This document shows, piece by piece, positions 24,433 to 33,893 of a stretch of DNA of 42,378 nucleotides (position 1 is its first letter; every line of letters begins with the position of its first letter). The position numbers were made by a program, and so were the translations under genes. The notes beneath the pieces were generated by a model that was not told the DNA's origin, did no database searches, and was given only the letters and a program-made list of their open reading frames with translations. The DNA comes from Microseira wollei NIES-4236. Its GTDB lineage: Bacteria > Cyanobacteriota > Cyanobacteriia > Cyanobacteriales > Aerosakkonemataceae. The stretch spans positions 1 through 42,378 of the forward strand of contig NZ_BLAY01000086.1 of the NCBI RefSeq assembly GCF_020521235.1, in the 5' to 3' direction.

Positions 24433-25543
24433 TTAACCATTTCAAATAATTATTTTCCAACACTTCTACAGCTAAATCCCACCTGAGATTTTGTACTCGT
24501 TGGTAACCTGCTTTGGCAATCCTTAAGCAGAGTGTTTGATCTTGCAATAAATCCTTAACGCCTTGATAGAGATTTGGAGACGTCAGCTTTTCCATGACAA
24601 TCGCTTCTTGGCGGTGTTTAAGACTTGCACCAAATCCTATTTTACTAACAACAACTGCACAACCACAAGCCATTGCCTCAGCTGTTACAATTCCAAAACT
24701 TTCGTAAAATGATGGCAGAATAAATATAGATATTGACTGGTATATACTTCGCAATTCTTGCTTATTTTCTACTAAAGGAATCACTTCTATTTGCGAACAT
24801 ACCTCTCTGGGAAAATGCTCCTCTTTTTTGAAATTATATCCGACTCCAATCAGTTTAAATTTACAGTTGGGAAACTCAACTAGCACCTGAGAAATATCCG
24901 ATTTAATTAAATTAATGCCTTTTCGTTCTATCCAAGTACCACAATAACCAATTACGGGTTGCCTCTCAAATTCAACATTTAAATTCAAGTAGTCTTCTCT
25001 CAGTCCATTTTCTACAAAAATGGCATGATATCTGTCCATGTACTCCAAGGTTAAAGCATACTTAAGTTCGTCTTCACTCAGGGTCACAAGTGCATCGACT
25101 TGAGTAAAAGCACTTTTAAACAAAGCTGTTTGATCGAACTGATACCACTTTGTAAAAGGGCTGGTCATAGCACCTGTTTTAGATGCTGCAACTAAGGTTT
25201 TGTATAAGCGCGTCTCTAGACCATTGGAATGGCTAACCATTAAAAAATTTCGCTGGTAAATTTTGCTTAAAACTAAAGCAGTTAACCAAGACTCACCGCC
25301 ATAAAATTCAACTATATCATACTTTTTTTTGGTTAATTGACCTAGGGTCAAAAACAAGATTCCCACAGCTTGACGATAACTGGTTGCTCGTCCTTTTAAA
25401 AATTCAAAAGGTTCATAAGATTCTGGCCCAAATAAGTCTACTTCATGCCCCCTATCACGCAAACCCCGACAGAAGTTAAGGATAATATAGCCTGAACCTT
25501 GATATTCTATTAGGGGACAATTGCTAATGGATAATATTTTCAT
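24407..25543 (-). CDS. GT4-family glycosyltransferase
   Basis: The 378-residue GT-B enzyme starts at ATG 25543 (MKILSISNCP) behind AGAGGA; the frame is open from a TTG at 25555. Key motifs are EYQGSGYIILNF in the acceptor domain, VIGYCGTWIERKG (near 197) and LPSFYESFGIVTAEAMACG with Glu281 and Glu289 of EX7E. It is the first gene of the tightly overlapping block that runs down to 19522. Upstream (25556-25863) is a truncated FkbM-type fragment. Role: sugar transfer to the glycan; specificity unknown. Confidence 0.85.
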   Translation of the reverse strand: MKILSISNCPLIEYQGSGYIILNFCRGLRDRGHEVDLFGPESYEPFEFLKGRATSYRQAVGILFLTLGQLTKKKYDIVEFYGGESWLTALVLSKIYQRNFLMVSHSNGLETRLYKTLVAASKTGAMTSPFTKWYQFDQTALFKSAFTQVDALVTLSEDELKYALTLEYMDRYHAIFVENGLREDYLNLNVEFERQPVIGYCGTWIERKGINLIKSDISQVLVEFPNCKFKLIGVGYNFKKEEHFPREVCSQIEVIPLVENKQELRSIYQSISIFILPSFYESFGIVTAEAMACGCAVVVSKIGFGASLKHRQEAIVMEKLTSPNLYQGVKDLLQDQTLCLRIAKAGYQRVQNLRWDLAVEVLENNYLKWLNEFQQKKQ

Positions 25544-25629
25544 TTTTCCTCTCAAATTCTCTGCGTTAGGCTAAATATTTAGTTACCTAAAAATTTTACT
25601 CTGGAATTAATATTAACTCAAGTTGCTAG

Positions 25630-25830
25630 TTAAAAGAACTCAGGTTCGCAGTGTTCTGTAATCAAAATTTGTCTATGCCAAGGGTCTCCCAGGTCTGCAA
25701 AGAGTCTGGCTGTACCATTGAATTGAATTAATTGGATACGTGAGTTTGGTGAAATAAGCAAGAGCAACTGGATTAGCTTATGACGTCTGAAATAGGACGG
25801 GAGTGAGGCAACGATTGACTGAATATTCAT
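25630..25830 (-). pseudogene. N-terminal remnant of an FkbM-type methyltransferase
   Basis: The 66-residue frame (MNIQSIVASLPSYFRR..., then LIQFNGTARLFADLGDPW and ending EHCEPEFF) resembles the stretch before the SAM-binding domain in cyanobacterial FkbM methyltransferases. There ARxFxDLxDP and xxPEFF are followed by the FDVGAN loop. Here a stop follows EPEFF, and no SAM motif is found downstream in the remaining 75 bases. It may still be translated as a short peptide. It sits between two intact GT4 genes. Confidence 0.5.
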
Positions 25831-25863
25831 GTTATCTAAAGTAAGAATGCAAAAACATATATA

Positions 25864-27024
25864 CTAGCGATTTAAACTGGCTTGCTTCCTTTGCCAATAT
25901 TCTAAATAAGTTTGGCTGGTATGTTTCGCAATTTCCTGCCAACAAAATTTCTGCGATCGCTCTTTTGCCCATACTCGTGCTTGAGCCAGTTTGCTTTTAT
26001 CTTTTAGCAGGTCAATTACTTTTGCACTCATACTTTCAGTGTCGCCTGGAGCAACTAAATATTCTGATGGTAACATCATCGGTGGTCCCGGTGCATTATA
26101 AGCAATTACAGGAATAGAAGCTGCAAGCATTTCTAAAACTCCAAAGCCAAAGGATTCTAAATAAGAGGGAAAAATTCCAACCGAGCAAGACTTTAAAAGT
26201 TCTGGTAACTCTTGGGCGTTAAATCTAGGAATTACTTCAATTCGCTCTTTTAACTCATGGGGAAAGAAAGATAAAACTTTTTCTTTAGTTTGGAATAAAC
26301 CAGCCGTGCCTAATAAACGAAAAGTTACATTCGGAATGCGATCGCAAATATTTTCTACAATACTTGGAAAGTCACTGGCTCCTTTACGGTAATCAAACGT
26401 GCCGACAAAAACTACTTTTGGTTCCCCTGGAACTTCGAGGGAAATACCATCAAATATTGGTCGGCGACTGCGACTAATTCCGTAAGGAATTACAATAATT
26501 TTTTCGGCTGGAATTCCGCACCTAACCAACTCATCTTTATCGTCATAATTCGCCACATTCACTAAGTCAGATTCAATCACCGTTTTGTGAGCAAGCTGTG
26601 CTATTTTCTGCTTGTCTATAGCATCGCGTTTACCTTTGATTAAACCGCGAATTTTAGATTTCCAGGTTTTTGGCTGTGGAATATTTATTTTTTCCAAATG
26701 GTGGACAAGCAGTGCAGCTCTAGCGACGAAAAGGGTGCGTGGGTGAAATTCGCTTCTAGAGTAAGGAAGATAACTCTGGTCATAGTCTATGACATCATAT
26801 TCAGCAGCATGTTCGCGCAAATATTGTCGTAATGCTTCAGAAAAAATAAGTTGCCAACTTAGTTGATGATTTTTCAGATGCTTTGGTATGGTTGCAAGTT
26901 GCTGTAGAGAAATTGTTTTACATTCCCAGCCGAGTTGCTCCATTTCTTCAGCGAGTTCAATCCAAATTTTCGGAGCGCCAAGTTCTTTAATTAGAGGGGC
27001 AGGACTACAGAAAAGGATTTTCAT
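25864..27024 (-). CDS. GT4-family glycosyltransferase
   Basis: The 386-residue GT-B enzyme begins MKILFCSPAPLIKELGAPKIW. The donor domain has PKVVFVGTFDYRKGASDFP (about 202-220) and FPSYLESFGFGVLEMLAASIPV with Glu290 and Glu298 of EX7E. The sequence PGPPMMLP follows, as in many cyanobacterial GT4 proteins. It lies 26 bases downstream of the DAD-motif glycosyltransferase and is probably in the same transcript. Specificity is unknown. Confidence 0.85.
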   Translation of the reverse strand: MKILFCSPAPLIKELGAPKIWIELAEEMEQLGWECKTISLQQLATIPKHLKNHQLSWQLIFSEALRQYLREHAAEYDVIDYDQSYLPYSRSEFHPRTLFVARAALLVHHLEKINIPQPKTWKSKIRGLIKGKRDAIDKQKIAQLAHKTVIESDLVNVANYDDKDELVRCGIPAEKIIVIPYGISRSRRPIFDGISLEVPGEPKVVFVGTFDYRKGASDFPSIVENICDRIPNVTFRLLGTAGLFQTKEKVLSFFPHELKERIEVIPRFNAQELPELLKSCSVGIFPSYLESFGFGVLEMLAASIPVIAYNAPGPPMMLPSEYLVAPGDTESMSAKVIDLLKDKSKLAQARVWAKERSQKFCWQEIAKHTSQTYLEYWQRKQASLNR

Positions 27025-27050
27025 TACCTGAGGTTTAAATCATTTAACAA

Positions 27051-27953
27051 TTAATAGGCATCGCGCCAGAAAAGATGTTTTCCTCCAGCGTAGTGACGAG
27101 CCAATGATTCAGTTTGTCTTCTGAGTTTGAAGTTATCTATCATTGTAGTCGCAAGGGTGTCTGAATCAAACCATTGACCGTTCGCTTGCCAAAAAGCATG
27201 AGCAATAATGGTTTGCTCCAGGTGGGTTGTTGCTTGTTTCGCATAAGGAAGCAAATTCATCAACTTTTCGGCTGGGATAGTTTGGGGTAAAATACCCTGA
27301 GAATAATATACCAAGCCGCAGTTTAAAGGAGCGCCTGCTAAGATGCTGCGATCGCCTAAAAATTCTATCACCTCCAGGTCATAGGATTGCTGATAATCTT
27401 GACCCGCTAAGATAGTCGGATTTTTCTGGCGCAAAGATTGTAAAATAGAGGGAAAATCACCAAACCATAAAACATCTGCATCAAAAAGTAGAATATCTGA
27501 ATCCGCATTTGCTGCTAAAGTAATCGCAAACTTTTTGGCATATCCCCCCCACTTTCCAGAGTTCAACCAAGTTTTGATAAAAGTTTGATACCTTGAATCT
27601 AACTTGGACAATAAACTTTCCCAGTGCCAAAACTCTACATCGGGTGGTGAAGCACCTGAAAGCCAAGAATATAGCTTAGCATAAGCAGCATCAGAATCTC
27701 CAACCAGCCAAAAGTTAGGTCTTTTATCCACTTGTCGCATCAAAGAGTTGAGGCTATATGCCAGTAACGGCACATCAGCTTCATGCACAATTGAAACAAA
27801 CCTTGGCAAACAGGGGTCTAGAGGTTTCCACTTTATATTAGGACGTTGAAGGCATTTAATTTGGCGCAGTAAGTTATAATAACTATACCAAAATCTGTAT
27901 TTGACACTTTGTTTTATTTTATTTTTTAAACCCAACATACACGATATATCCAT
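27051..27953 (-). CDS. GT-A-fold glycosyltransferase with DxD motif
   Basis: The 300-residue protein is not GT-B like its neighbours. FVSIVHEADVPLLAYSLNSL (about 52-71) is the start of a nucleotide-binding GT-A fold. SDILLFDADVLWFGDFP (152-168) contains the DxD metal site (Asp158-Ala-Asp160) that binds a nucleotide sugar with Mn or Mg. The family is close to GT8 or nucleotide-diphospho-sugar transferases. C-terminal HLEQTIIAHAF and HYAGGKHLFW look like acceptor and pyrophosphate contacts. The product probably adds a sugar to the same glycan. Confidence 0.75.
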   Translation of the reverse strand: MDISCMLGLKNKIKQSVKYRFWYSYYNLLRQIKCLQRPNIKWKPLDPCLPRFVSIVHEADVPLLAYSLNSLMRQVDKRPNFWLVGDSDAAYAKLYSWLSGASPPDVEFWHWESLLSKLDSRYQTFIKTWLNSGKWGGYAKKFAITLAANADSDILLFDADVLWFGDFPSILQSLRQKNPTILAGQDYQQSYDLEVIEFLGDRSILAGAPLNCGLVYYSQGILPQTIPAEKLMNLLPYAKQATTHLEQTIIAHAFWQANGQWFDSDTLATTMIDNFKLRRQTESLARHYAGGKHLFWRDAY

Positions 27954-27964
27954 TTTTTTTCCAT

Positions 27965-28225
27965 TTAAAAATCATTAATTCGTTTAAACAATGATAAAAA
28001 TCGCTTTCTATTTTTACCAAACGATGTTGAAAAACTCAATCTGCCGTACTTATTCTGGAAAACCGGGTTTCTTTGGGCATATGGGATGGCAAATAGACTT
28101 GCTTGTACGGTAAGCATTTGGTTCAATTGAGCGGGGAAAGCTGAGTCATCATGTATAAGAGGGCCAAAATACATAAAAACAACTCCATTTGATTTCACCT
28201 TAACAAAGGGAGCATTAAAAACCAA
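27965..28225 (-). CDS. Doubtful small hypothetical ORF, 86 aa
   Basis: The frame gives 86 residues (MVFNAPFVKVKSNGVVFMYF...) with a basic C-terminus (KNRKRFLSLFKR). It overlaps the end of the upstream methyltransferase gene by 31 bases and ends 12 bases before the GT-A gene, filling a spacer of about 240 bases. No family is recognised. An ATG at its codon 18 is an alternative start. It may be a real small gene, a remnant, or a chance frame. Confidence 0.35.
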   Translation of the reverse strand: MVFNAPFVKVKSNGVVFMYFGPLIHDDSAFPAQLNQMLTVQASLFAIPYAQRNPVFQNKYGRLSFSTSFGKNRKRFLSLFKRINDF

Positions 28226-29004
28226 TCTTGATGTGTAACCTCTTTGCTGAAGCGGGATTCATACATGAAATTTAAAACAGCCTGCTTTGTCAGCCAACTA
28301 GGAATAGTAAAAGTTTTGAAAGGAAAATCATTTAAGGTGCGCGGACGGGTGGTATACTTCTCTATTTTGTGAGTATTTTTAAATCTCTCATAAATTATTT
28401 TAGAGCAGTCCGGAACAAACATATCATGAATCTCTACAAGAACAGCAGTCCGAGCCAATCCGCTCACCTTCGATTTATTTAAAAGCTCAACTTCCGCGCC
28501 TTCAACATCCATAATCAACAAGCTTTTCTTAGTTTCTTTTTCTAACAATTTGTTTAAATCACTTGGGCGACACAACCCAAGAATTTCAATCCTTCCACCC
28601 ACCAAATTTTCTGAAGCTAATTTTGAAATTGTGGGATGCAAAGTGTCAGTTTGAGCCTCAAAGGCGTAAATCGATGCTTTTGGATACAGTAGGGACATAC
28701 CTACTGCATAATAACCTTCGGCTGCACCCACGTTAATAATTTGATCGAACTCAAAGCTTTGCAAGAGATTAATAGCTGGATGAATTTCCATTTCGTAGGT
28801 TCCGAGCAACCATAATGGATGTGTATTGTCCATTTTATTGTACTTCATCCCTTTAAATGGCCCAGACATGACCTCGCAGTTGGATTTTTGTCTAATAACC
28901 TGTGAGACATACATACCTAATGGATCTTTTAGAGGACGCACTGCATCTCTTATCGCTGAGGGGACTAGCTGTTTATAAATGGTTCTTAAGGTTGTAGCAG
29001 TCAT
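28195..29004 (-). CDS. FkbM-like SAM-dependent methyltransferase
   Basis: The protein of about 269 residues has IINVGAAEGYYAVGMSLL (about 90-107) as the SAM loop, YAFEAQTD with an acidic ribose contact (Glu116), and LLIMDVEGAEVELL (about 162-175), the DVEGAE motif of FkbM-like enzymes. The frame is open from a TTG at 29022, but the ATG at 29004 (MTATTLR) is preferred. Substrates of this family in glycan clusters are usually sugars. The last gene before it in transcription order is a GT-B enzyme (about 100 bases away). Confidence 0.75.
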   Translation of the reverse strand: MTATTLRTIYKQLVPSAIRDAVRPLKDPLGMYVSQVIRQKSNCEVMSGPFKGMKYNKMDNTHPLWLLGTYEMEIHPAINLLQSFEFDQIINVGAAEGYYAVGMSLLYPKASIYAFEAQTDTLHPTISKLASENLVGGRIEILGLCRPSDLNKLLEKETKKSLLIMDVEGAEVELLNKSKVSGLARTAVLVEIHDMFVPDCSKIIYERFKNTHKIEKYTTRPRTLNDFPFKTFTIPSWLTKQAVLNFMYESRFSKEVTHQDWFLMLPLLR

Positions 29005-29101
29005 CTTCTTACCAATAATCAACTAAAGTTGTTAAATATTTGGCTAGCCTGACACCGGCTAAATCAAGCTGTAACTTTTATTTAATCGCGAATTTCTTAG
29101 T

Positions 29102-30472
29102 TCATATCATTCTTATTTTTGGATAACTTTGGCGAATATATATAGCTTTATCCAAGACATCAGAAAACTCTTTGGCGCGAGTTACATAGCTCAGTTCATC
29201 ATATAAATGAGTACGGTCGAAGGTTAGCTGTTTTCCTGAAAACTTTGCAGCAGCAATTTTACTAATAACTTTTATCATGGTAGATACGTCTGTTGGTTCC
29301 ACCAGCCAAACTCCTGGCTTACCTTCGAGATAATCCCAGTTTTCTCCTTTTGGAACCGCTGCTAGAATCGGGCGGTCAGTCATTAAATATTCATAGGTTT
29401 TGCCTGATATGCGACCCCCAGGACAAGACCCAGGCGGACGTGCCGGTAGCGTCAGAAACAACAGGTCACATTGGCAAGCTAATTCAATAGACTTTTCATT
29501 GGAGACTGGACTAGAAACAGAAACAATATTTGTAAGATTCTGGTTTTGTAAAGCTCGGTCAACAACGTATTTAGCAAACAAATTTCCATAAATTTTAATT
29601 TTAATTTTTCCCTCCCACTCTGGATAATTGATTAACACTTGTTGCACAGCTTGACCCACAAACATCGGACTGGCGCTTCGCTGGTCAAGTTTAGCAATCT
29701 GATAATGCCCTAATTTCAGCCAAGCTTGATAAATTTTTTTAATACATGTTTTTTCTCCAGGCTTATAATAAAATTCAAACCAGCCAGCCATTGCTCCCGT
29801 GTAGGTAATGTGAAACTCATTATCGGTTCTTGCTGGATATTGAGAAAATTCTTCTGGATCGGCTCCATATCGCACCAGGTGAAACTTTGAACGATCCTGT
29901 TGAGGTTGTCGCGATCGCACCCTCTCTAAGTTTAGTTGTGAAACGTAGATAACTGCATCAGCCTGATGGACGTAAAAATTTTCCATCCATAACGTCAGGC
30001 GATAATGGAACCAACTGTAAAAACTGCTATGCATATCATCACAAGTGGGCGAGTCATCAAAGTTTAATACCAAAGGTAACCCGGTTAACCACTTCGTTAT
30101 AACGCCTATTATTCCAATAGAATAAGGCATCATGAATGCAACAATAACATCAGGTCTTTCTTGCTTGATTAATTTTCTAGCTTTGTTTAATGCTGGAGCC
30201 AACCAAAAAAAAGCTGGTTCCCCCCAAAAAGGAATGACCCATTCTAATAACTTTTCCAACTTAATTTTTATTAGCAGATCTATCAAATATTTAGGATACC
30301 AATTTTTGACTGAATGAACCGCAATTTCTTCTCCTAAATATCCATCTTCCACTGGTGTTATAACTTCAATCTGCCAGTCTTTCTGTAAATACTTCATAAT
30401 TCTGGCTATCCGATTACTCGTCGTCCTTGGCTCTGGTGGGAAATTATAGCAAATAGACAGCAACTTTTTCAT
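29102..30472 (-). CDS. GT-B glycosyltransferase, GT4-like
   Basis: The 456-residue protein begins MKKLLSICYNFPPEPRTTSNRIARIM, the usual opening of WbuB-like GT4 enzymes. A donor domain (about 220-450) has ITYTGAMAGWFEFYY and ISGKTYEYLMTDRPILAAVPKGE (near 366-388), where the sugar-nucleotide binding loop lies. Between them is an additional segment (about 235-275) compared with shorter relatives. It lies 22 bases downstream of the 287-aa gene and is probably co-transcribed with it. Function: sugar transfer; specificity unknown. Confidence 0.8.
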   Translation of the reverse strand: MKKLLSICYNFPPEPRTTSNRIARIMKYLQKDWQIEVITPVEDGYLGEEIAVHSVKNWYPKYLIDLLIKIKLEKLLEWVIPFWGEPAFFWLAPALNKARKLIKQERPDVIVAFMMPYSIGIIGVITKWLTGLPLVLNFDDSPTCDDMHSSFYSWFHYRLTLWMENFYVHQADAVIYVSQLNLERVRSRQPQQDRSKFHLVRYGADPEEFSQYPARTDNEFHITYTGAMAGWFEFYYKPGEKTCIKKIYQAWLKLGHYQIAKLDQRSASPMFVGQAVQQVLINYPEWEGKIKIKIYGNLFAKYVVDRALQNQNLTNIVSVSSPVSNEKSIELACQCDLLFLTLPARPPGSCPGGRISGKTYEYLMTDRPILAAVPKGENWDYLEGKPGVWLVEPTDVSTMIKVISKIAAAKFSGKQLTFDRTHLYDELSYVTRAKEFSDVLDKAIYIRQSYPKIRMI

Positions 30473-30494
30473 AAATCATGTGACTAGCTAAACA

Positions 30495-31358
30495 TTAATC
30501 AGCCGTAATACTTTTTTTTACTATTACGATCTTTGCTTTGAACCATTGATAAATTCTGATTGCATATTCTGGATATCTATTTACTCTTCTCAAAGCATAA
30601 TATATCCGAGACAAGTACATAAAATCAGCTGTTTTTTGGCTTGTGTTAGGGTTATAGTCGGGATAGAATGCCTGTGATTTAACTGCTTCCTCTGCTCTAA
30701 GTTTAATATCCAGCGCCTCTGCTTTTACTGCTTCCTCCTCAGCTTTCATACGAGCAATAGCCTCAGCAGTGGGTTCATAGTTCACCAGTTCGTGTATAGC
30801 CGTGACGATCTGATTAGCAATAGATATCCAGTTTAATTCGGACTGGTTCTGAAGGCCATGTACTCGATCGCAACCAGATAACCAAATGCAATATGGCTTT
30901 ACAATACCCAGATCTTCTATATTTTCAGCACCATCTTGACATATCAGGCAAATATAAGCCATTTTCCTAGCACGCTGCCTGGATATTAAGACCAAATCCT
31001 GATTTGGCAAAGTAGTTGACGAAAATGGCTCCCCTAACAAAAACAAGGACTTTACTTGAGTGCCTGCACTGGTGTTGTAAGTACTGATAAACAAGTCAAT
31101 GTCAAGCTCTTGGCACAGAGCCGATAAGCGACAAGTCTCAATAGCAAAATTTGAGAAGTCAACCCCAGGGGCAAACAGATTTTTTATCCAGTCAAGTTCT
31201 GGGAAAGCCGGGGTTGAACTTCGATTGAGGAAATATATTGTATGCCCCTGTAATTGAGATATCAAAGGTGGTATCAGTTGCCTCCAAAACTGAATGGCTT
31301 CGGTGTGATTATTCTGAGTAAATACGCAGCCATCGATCAGAATTTTCATTTGAATCAT
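30495..31358 (-). CDS. Glycosyltransferase-like N-domain protein coupled to a radical SAM gene
   Basis: The first 165 of 287 residues resemble the N-terminal domain of mannosyltransferase-type GT-B enzymes: KILIDGCVFTQNN, DIDLFISTYNTSAGTQVKSL, LISRQRARKMAYICLICQ and ENIEDL follow that family's order. No C-terminal nucleotide-sugar domain follows. Instead there is a charged helical stretch (about 203-228, ARMKAEEEAVKAEALDIK) that may be a coiled coil, then a basic tail. The start overlaps the radical SAM stop by ATGA (31355-31358), so the two are translationally coupled and may form a complex. Role unknown; it may be non-catalytic. Confidence 0.6.
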   Translation of the reverse strand: MIQMKILIDGCVFTQNNHTEAIQFWRQLIPPLISQLQGHTIYFLNRSSTPAFPELDWIKNLFAPGVDFSNFAIETCRLSALCQELDIDLFISTYNTSAGTQVKSLFLLGEPFSSTTLPNQDLVLISRQRARKMAYICLICQDGAENIEDLGIVKPYCIWLSGCDRVHGLQNQSELNWISIANQIVTAIHELVNYEPTAEAIARMKAEEEAVKAEALDIKLRAEEAVKSQAFYPDYNPNTSQKTADFMYLSRIYYALRRVNRYPEYAIRIYQWFKAKIVIVKKSITAD

Positions 31359-32869
31359 TCCGCAGGCAGATTAGTTGGTTCTCCCATCTTAGAATACTTT
31401 GACCACTTTGGTTTATAGTCCTTGCCAAGCCAGCCAACGGCTTCAGCCAGCTTTGCATCATTATGCGTTCCGCCATCGTAAAGTTCAAAGTTTCTTAATT
31501 CCTCTCCCTTGCCAAGAGCTACCATTTCTTCCCATAACTCTGTACCGGGGAACGCCACACAGTCAGAGTTTTGCCAGTGGATGATGTTGTTTGACTTGGC
31601 TCCTATATCCTTTAATTCATTTAGAATTTTGAGATCTTTTTCCCAATCTTCATCCGTTTCTCCTGGTATATTTTTCATGGTCGTAAAGTGGAATTCCATG
31701 TTAGAGAAGCGGGTAATCAAATACTTAATATTTTCATAGCTTCTCTTAGTATTCAAGCTCTTCTTAACGTTATCAACCAACTTTTGATTGAAACTTTCAA
31801 CCCCAAACCGCATTCCAACACAGCCACTCTCGACCATCAGATCGTATATTTCTAAACTAGAGGTGTCAATTCTCCCCATCATTGTCCAAGGTAGACCAAT
31901 CTCTTTAAGCCCTTTGCAAAGTTCTGTAATTCTCTTAGTTCCCAAATTCCAAGTGTCATCGTCAAATAGAATACTCCCTATCCCTTTAACATCATAACCA
32001 CGTTGGACTTTTTGAATGCCTTGTATTATACTTTGCCGCCCCTTGAGCGTGTCTTTCAGGTTGCGAATACTATACTTTTGGACTTTGGTTAATAGAGTTT
32101 CTTCTCTTTGAATATTTTCTTCATAGGTTTTGTATTCCTCTATCACTGTCTTGATTTCATCGATCGCTAATTCAGGCATTCGGTTACGGTACTGCCCGTT
32201 ATTCATCACTTTCGGCCATTGACAGTACGTACATTTAAATGGACAACCGCGCGAAGTGCTGACTGCCAACTGAGGGCGCGGCGTGTTCATGGTAGGTTCC
32301 CAGTAGTTATATAGATACTCAAAAGGTCTAAAGGGTAGAAAATTTTTACCATTCAAAAAATTAATGTCTTCTACGTGTTCGTAGGTGTAAATCTGCTTGG
32401 CCTTATCCAGTTTGGATACTATATCAAGAGCGGGTTTTTCATATTCGCCAATAACACAGTGATCGACAAAGGGTTTTTGAATTAGATCGTTTACATAAGC
32501 TTGAACGTGGGGGCCTACCAAAACAATACGGCTGTCAAAGTTTTCCTTAGCCCAGATGGCAAATTCTTCAACCTTGCGGTACAAAGGCGTAGATGTTTCC
32601 AGAAATAAAACATCGGGTTTAAACTTAGCAATATTTTCTTTTACTAATTCATAATTCCAGTGATGCAGGGCAACAGCATCATAAAACTTGGCATCAACTC
32701 CATGCTCGATTAAGTAGCTAACAGCATACCCCATGAAAAATGGAAAACAAGCATAACCATGAATCCCTGGGAGCGTCCAAGGCCAGCGCGATCCTGCATT
32801 AGGTCCCGTGTATATCTTACCTTGATTGTCATACTTGATGAAGGGTATATTTGCGAAAATTACGTTCAT
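31355..32869 (-). CDS. B12-binding-domain radical SAM enzyme
   Basis: The 504-residue protein has an N-terminal Rossmann region (about 1-150: KPDVLFLETSTP, IVLVGPHVQAY) as in cobalamin-binding domains, and a radical SAM core with the cluster motif CPFKCTYC (Cys209, Cys213, Cys216). A charged insert (about 245-295) follows, then DDDTW, MRFGVESF and IPGETDEDWEKDL, all typical of the core. A classic DxHxxG cobalamin motif is not seen, so cobalamin binding is inferred from the domain layout. Such enzymes do radical methylations or rearrangements. The substrate here is probably a sugar or lipid of the glycan. Translationally coupled to the following 287-aa gene. Confidence 0.8.
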   Translation of the reverse strand: MNVIFANIPFIKYDNQGKIYTGPNAGSRWPWTLPGIHGYACFPFFMGYAVSYLIEHGVDAKFYDAVALHHWNYELVKENIAKFKPDVLFLETSTPLYRKVEEFAIWAKENFDSRIVLVGPHVQAYVNDLIQKPFVDHCVIGEYEKPALDIVSKLDKAKQIYTYEHVEDINFLNGKNFLPFRPFEYLYNYWEPTMNTPRPQLAVSTSRGCPFKCTYCQWPKVMNNGQYRNRMPELAIDEIKTVIEEYKTYEENIQREETLLTKVQKYSIRNLKDTLKGRQSIIQGIQKVQRGYDVKGIGSILFDDDTWNLGTKRITELCKGLKEIGLPWTMMGRIDTSSLEIYDLMVESGCVGMRFGVESFNQKLVDNVKKSLNTKRSYENIKYLITRFSNMEFHFTTMKNIPGETDEDWEKDLKILNELKDIGAKSNNIIHWQNSDCVAFPGTELWEEMVALGKGEELRNFELYDGGTHNDAKLAEAVGWLGKDYKPKWSKYSKMGEPTNLPAE

Positions 32870-32923
32870 TTTTTTCTCCTGAATGAGTTGTATTAGCTAT
32901 ACCCCAATATTGAATACAAATAA

Positions 32924-33844
32924 CTACAAAAATTGCTGCAAATAATTGATTAAAGTTTCTACGCGGTTCCTATAAGTATGGTCGCTCAGAACAATTTTAC
33001 GTCCCTCTTGACTGCGCCGTTGTCGCTCCTCCGGGTCGGCTAGATAACTAACTAATTTTGCCCACTCGTCTTCATATCCTTCAGTACACACGACAGCATC
33101 TCCAAACATATATGGTATAGACTCTACATAGTCAGATAAAATGAAACCTCCACAAGCTAAAATATCGTAAATTCTTAAGTTAATTGTATCCAATTCAATA
33201 TGTTCTAGAATATGGGCGTTTAAATTAATCAAGCTACTTGTATATAATTTAGGTAGATCTGGCATTGGCAACTTGCCCCGCCAAACTTGAGATAAGGGTT
33301 CAGACCACAGATTTCCATAGATCGTCAACCCAAAGGGTATCGCGGGTAAAAAGTAGCGTAGGTTCACTATAGGGCCTCTAATATCATTCCCTACAAAGGA
33401 TACAGGATGTTGGTAAACCTCTGATGGTTGCGGGTAGAAATATTCGGGGTCGGTAGCAAAAGGAACAACAGCCCCGTTAGCGCATACTTCCATCAACTTT
33501 TGGCTGGTGAATAAGTAACCATCAAATTTGGATTTAACTTCCTGAAAAACCCCTGCTGTTCCTCCTGGATATTTTTCTTTAGCAAAAGCATTTTGGAGAT
33601 ATAAAATATTCTTAACTTTAGGATGTAATTCCAAGAAAGGATTGAAGTGAATGAGGACGTCTAGTTCTTCTGCGATCGCTCCGCTGGCTCCATACACATA
33701 CACTGACTCAACATCGTCGCGCCTCAATAGATACTTCTCCCAGCCGCGCGCTACTACTTCGTCACCATGAACGTTACCCGGCTTGCTGACATCCAGTGTA
33801 TTGATATGAAACAAACGTAACCCAATCTTCCACTTACGCCGCAT
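32924..33844 (-). CDS. CgeB-like glycosyltransferase
   Basis: The 306-residue protein has the C-terminal signature of CgeB-type (Glyco_trans_1_2) enzymes: INLRIYDILACGGFILSDY (221-239), preceded by SFVGNDIRGP (149-158) and SLINLNAHI (204-212). The N-terminus (GNVHGDEVVARGWEKYL) replaces a normal GT-B acceptor domain. These are GT-B enzymes found in surface-glycan and glycoprotein clusters. It lies 54 bases upstream of the radical SAM gene. Specificity is unknown. Confidence 0.75.
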   Translation of the reverse strand: MRRKWKIGLRLFHINTLDVSKPGNVHGDEVVARGWEKYLLRRDDVESVYVYGASGAIAEELDVLIHFNPFLELHPKVKNILYLQNAFAKEKYPGGTAGVFQEVKSKFDGYLFTSQKLMEVCANGAVVPFATDPEYFYPQPSEVYQHPVSFVGNDIRGPIVNLRYFLPAIPFGLTIYGNLWSEPLSQVWRGKLPMPDLPKLYTSSLINLNAHILEHIELDTINLRIYDILACGGFILSDYVESIPYMFGDAVVCTEGYEDEWAKLVSYLADPEERQRRSQEGRKIVLSDHTYRNRVETLINYLQQFL

Positions 33845-33893
33845 AAAGCTGCCTCATTCTCTATGAAAGTCAGGATTTTCTAAGTCTAGCGTC

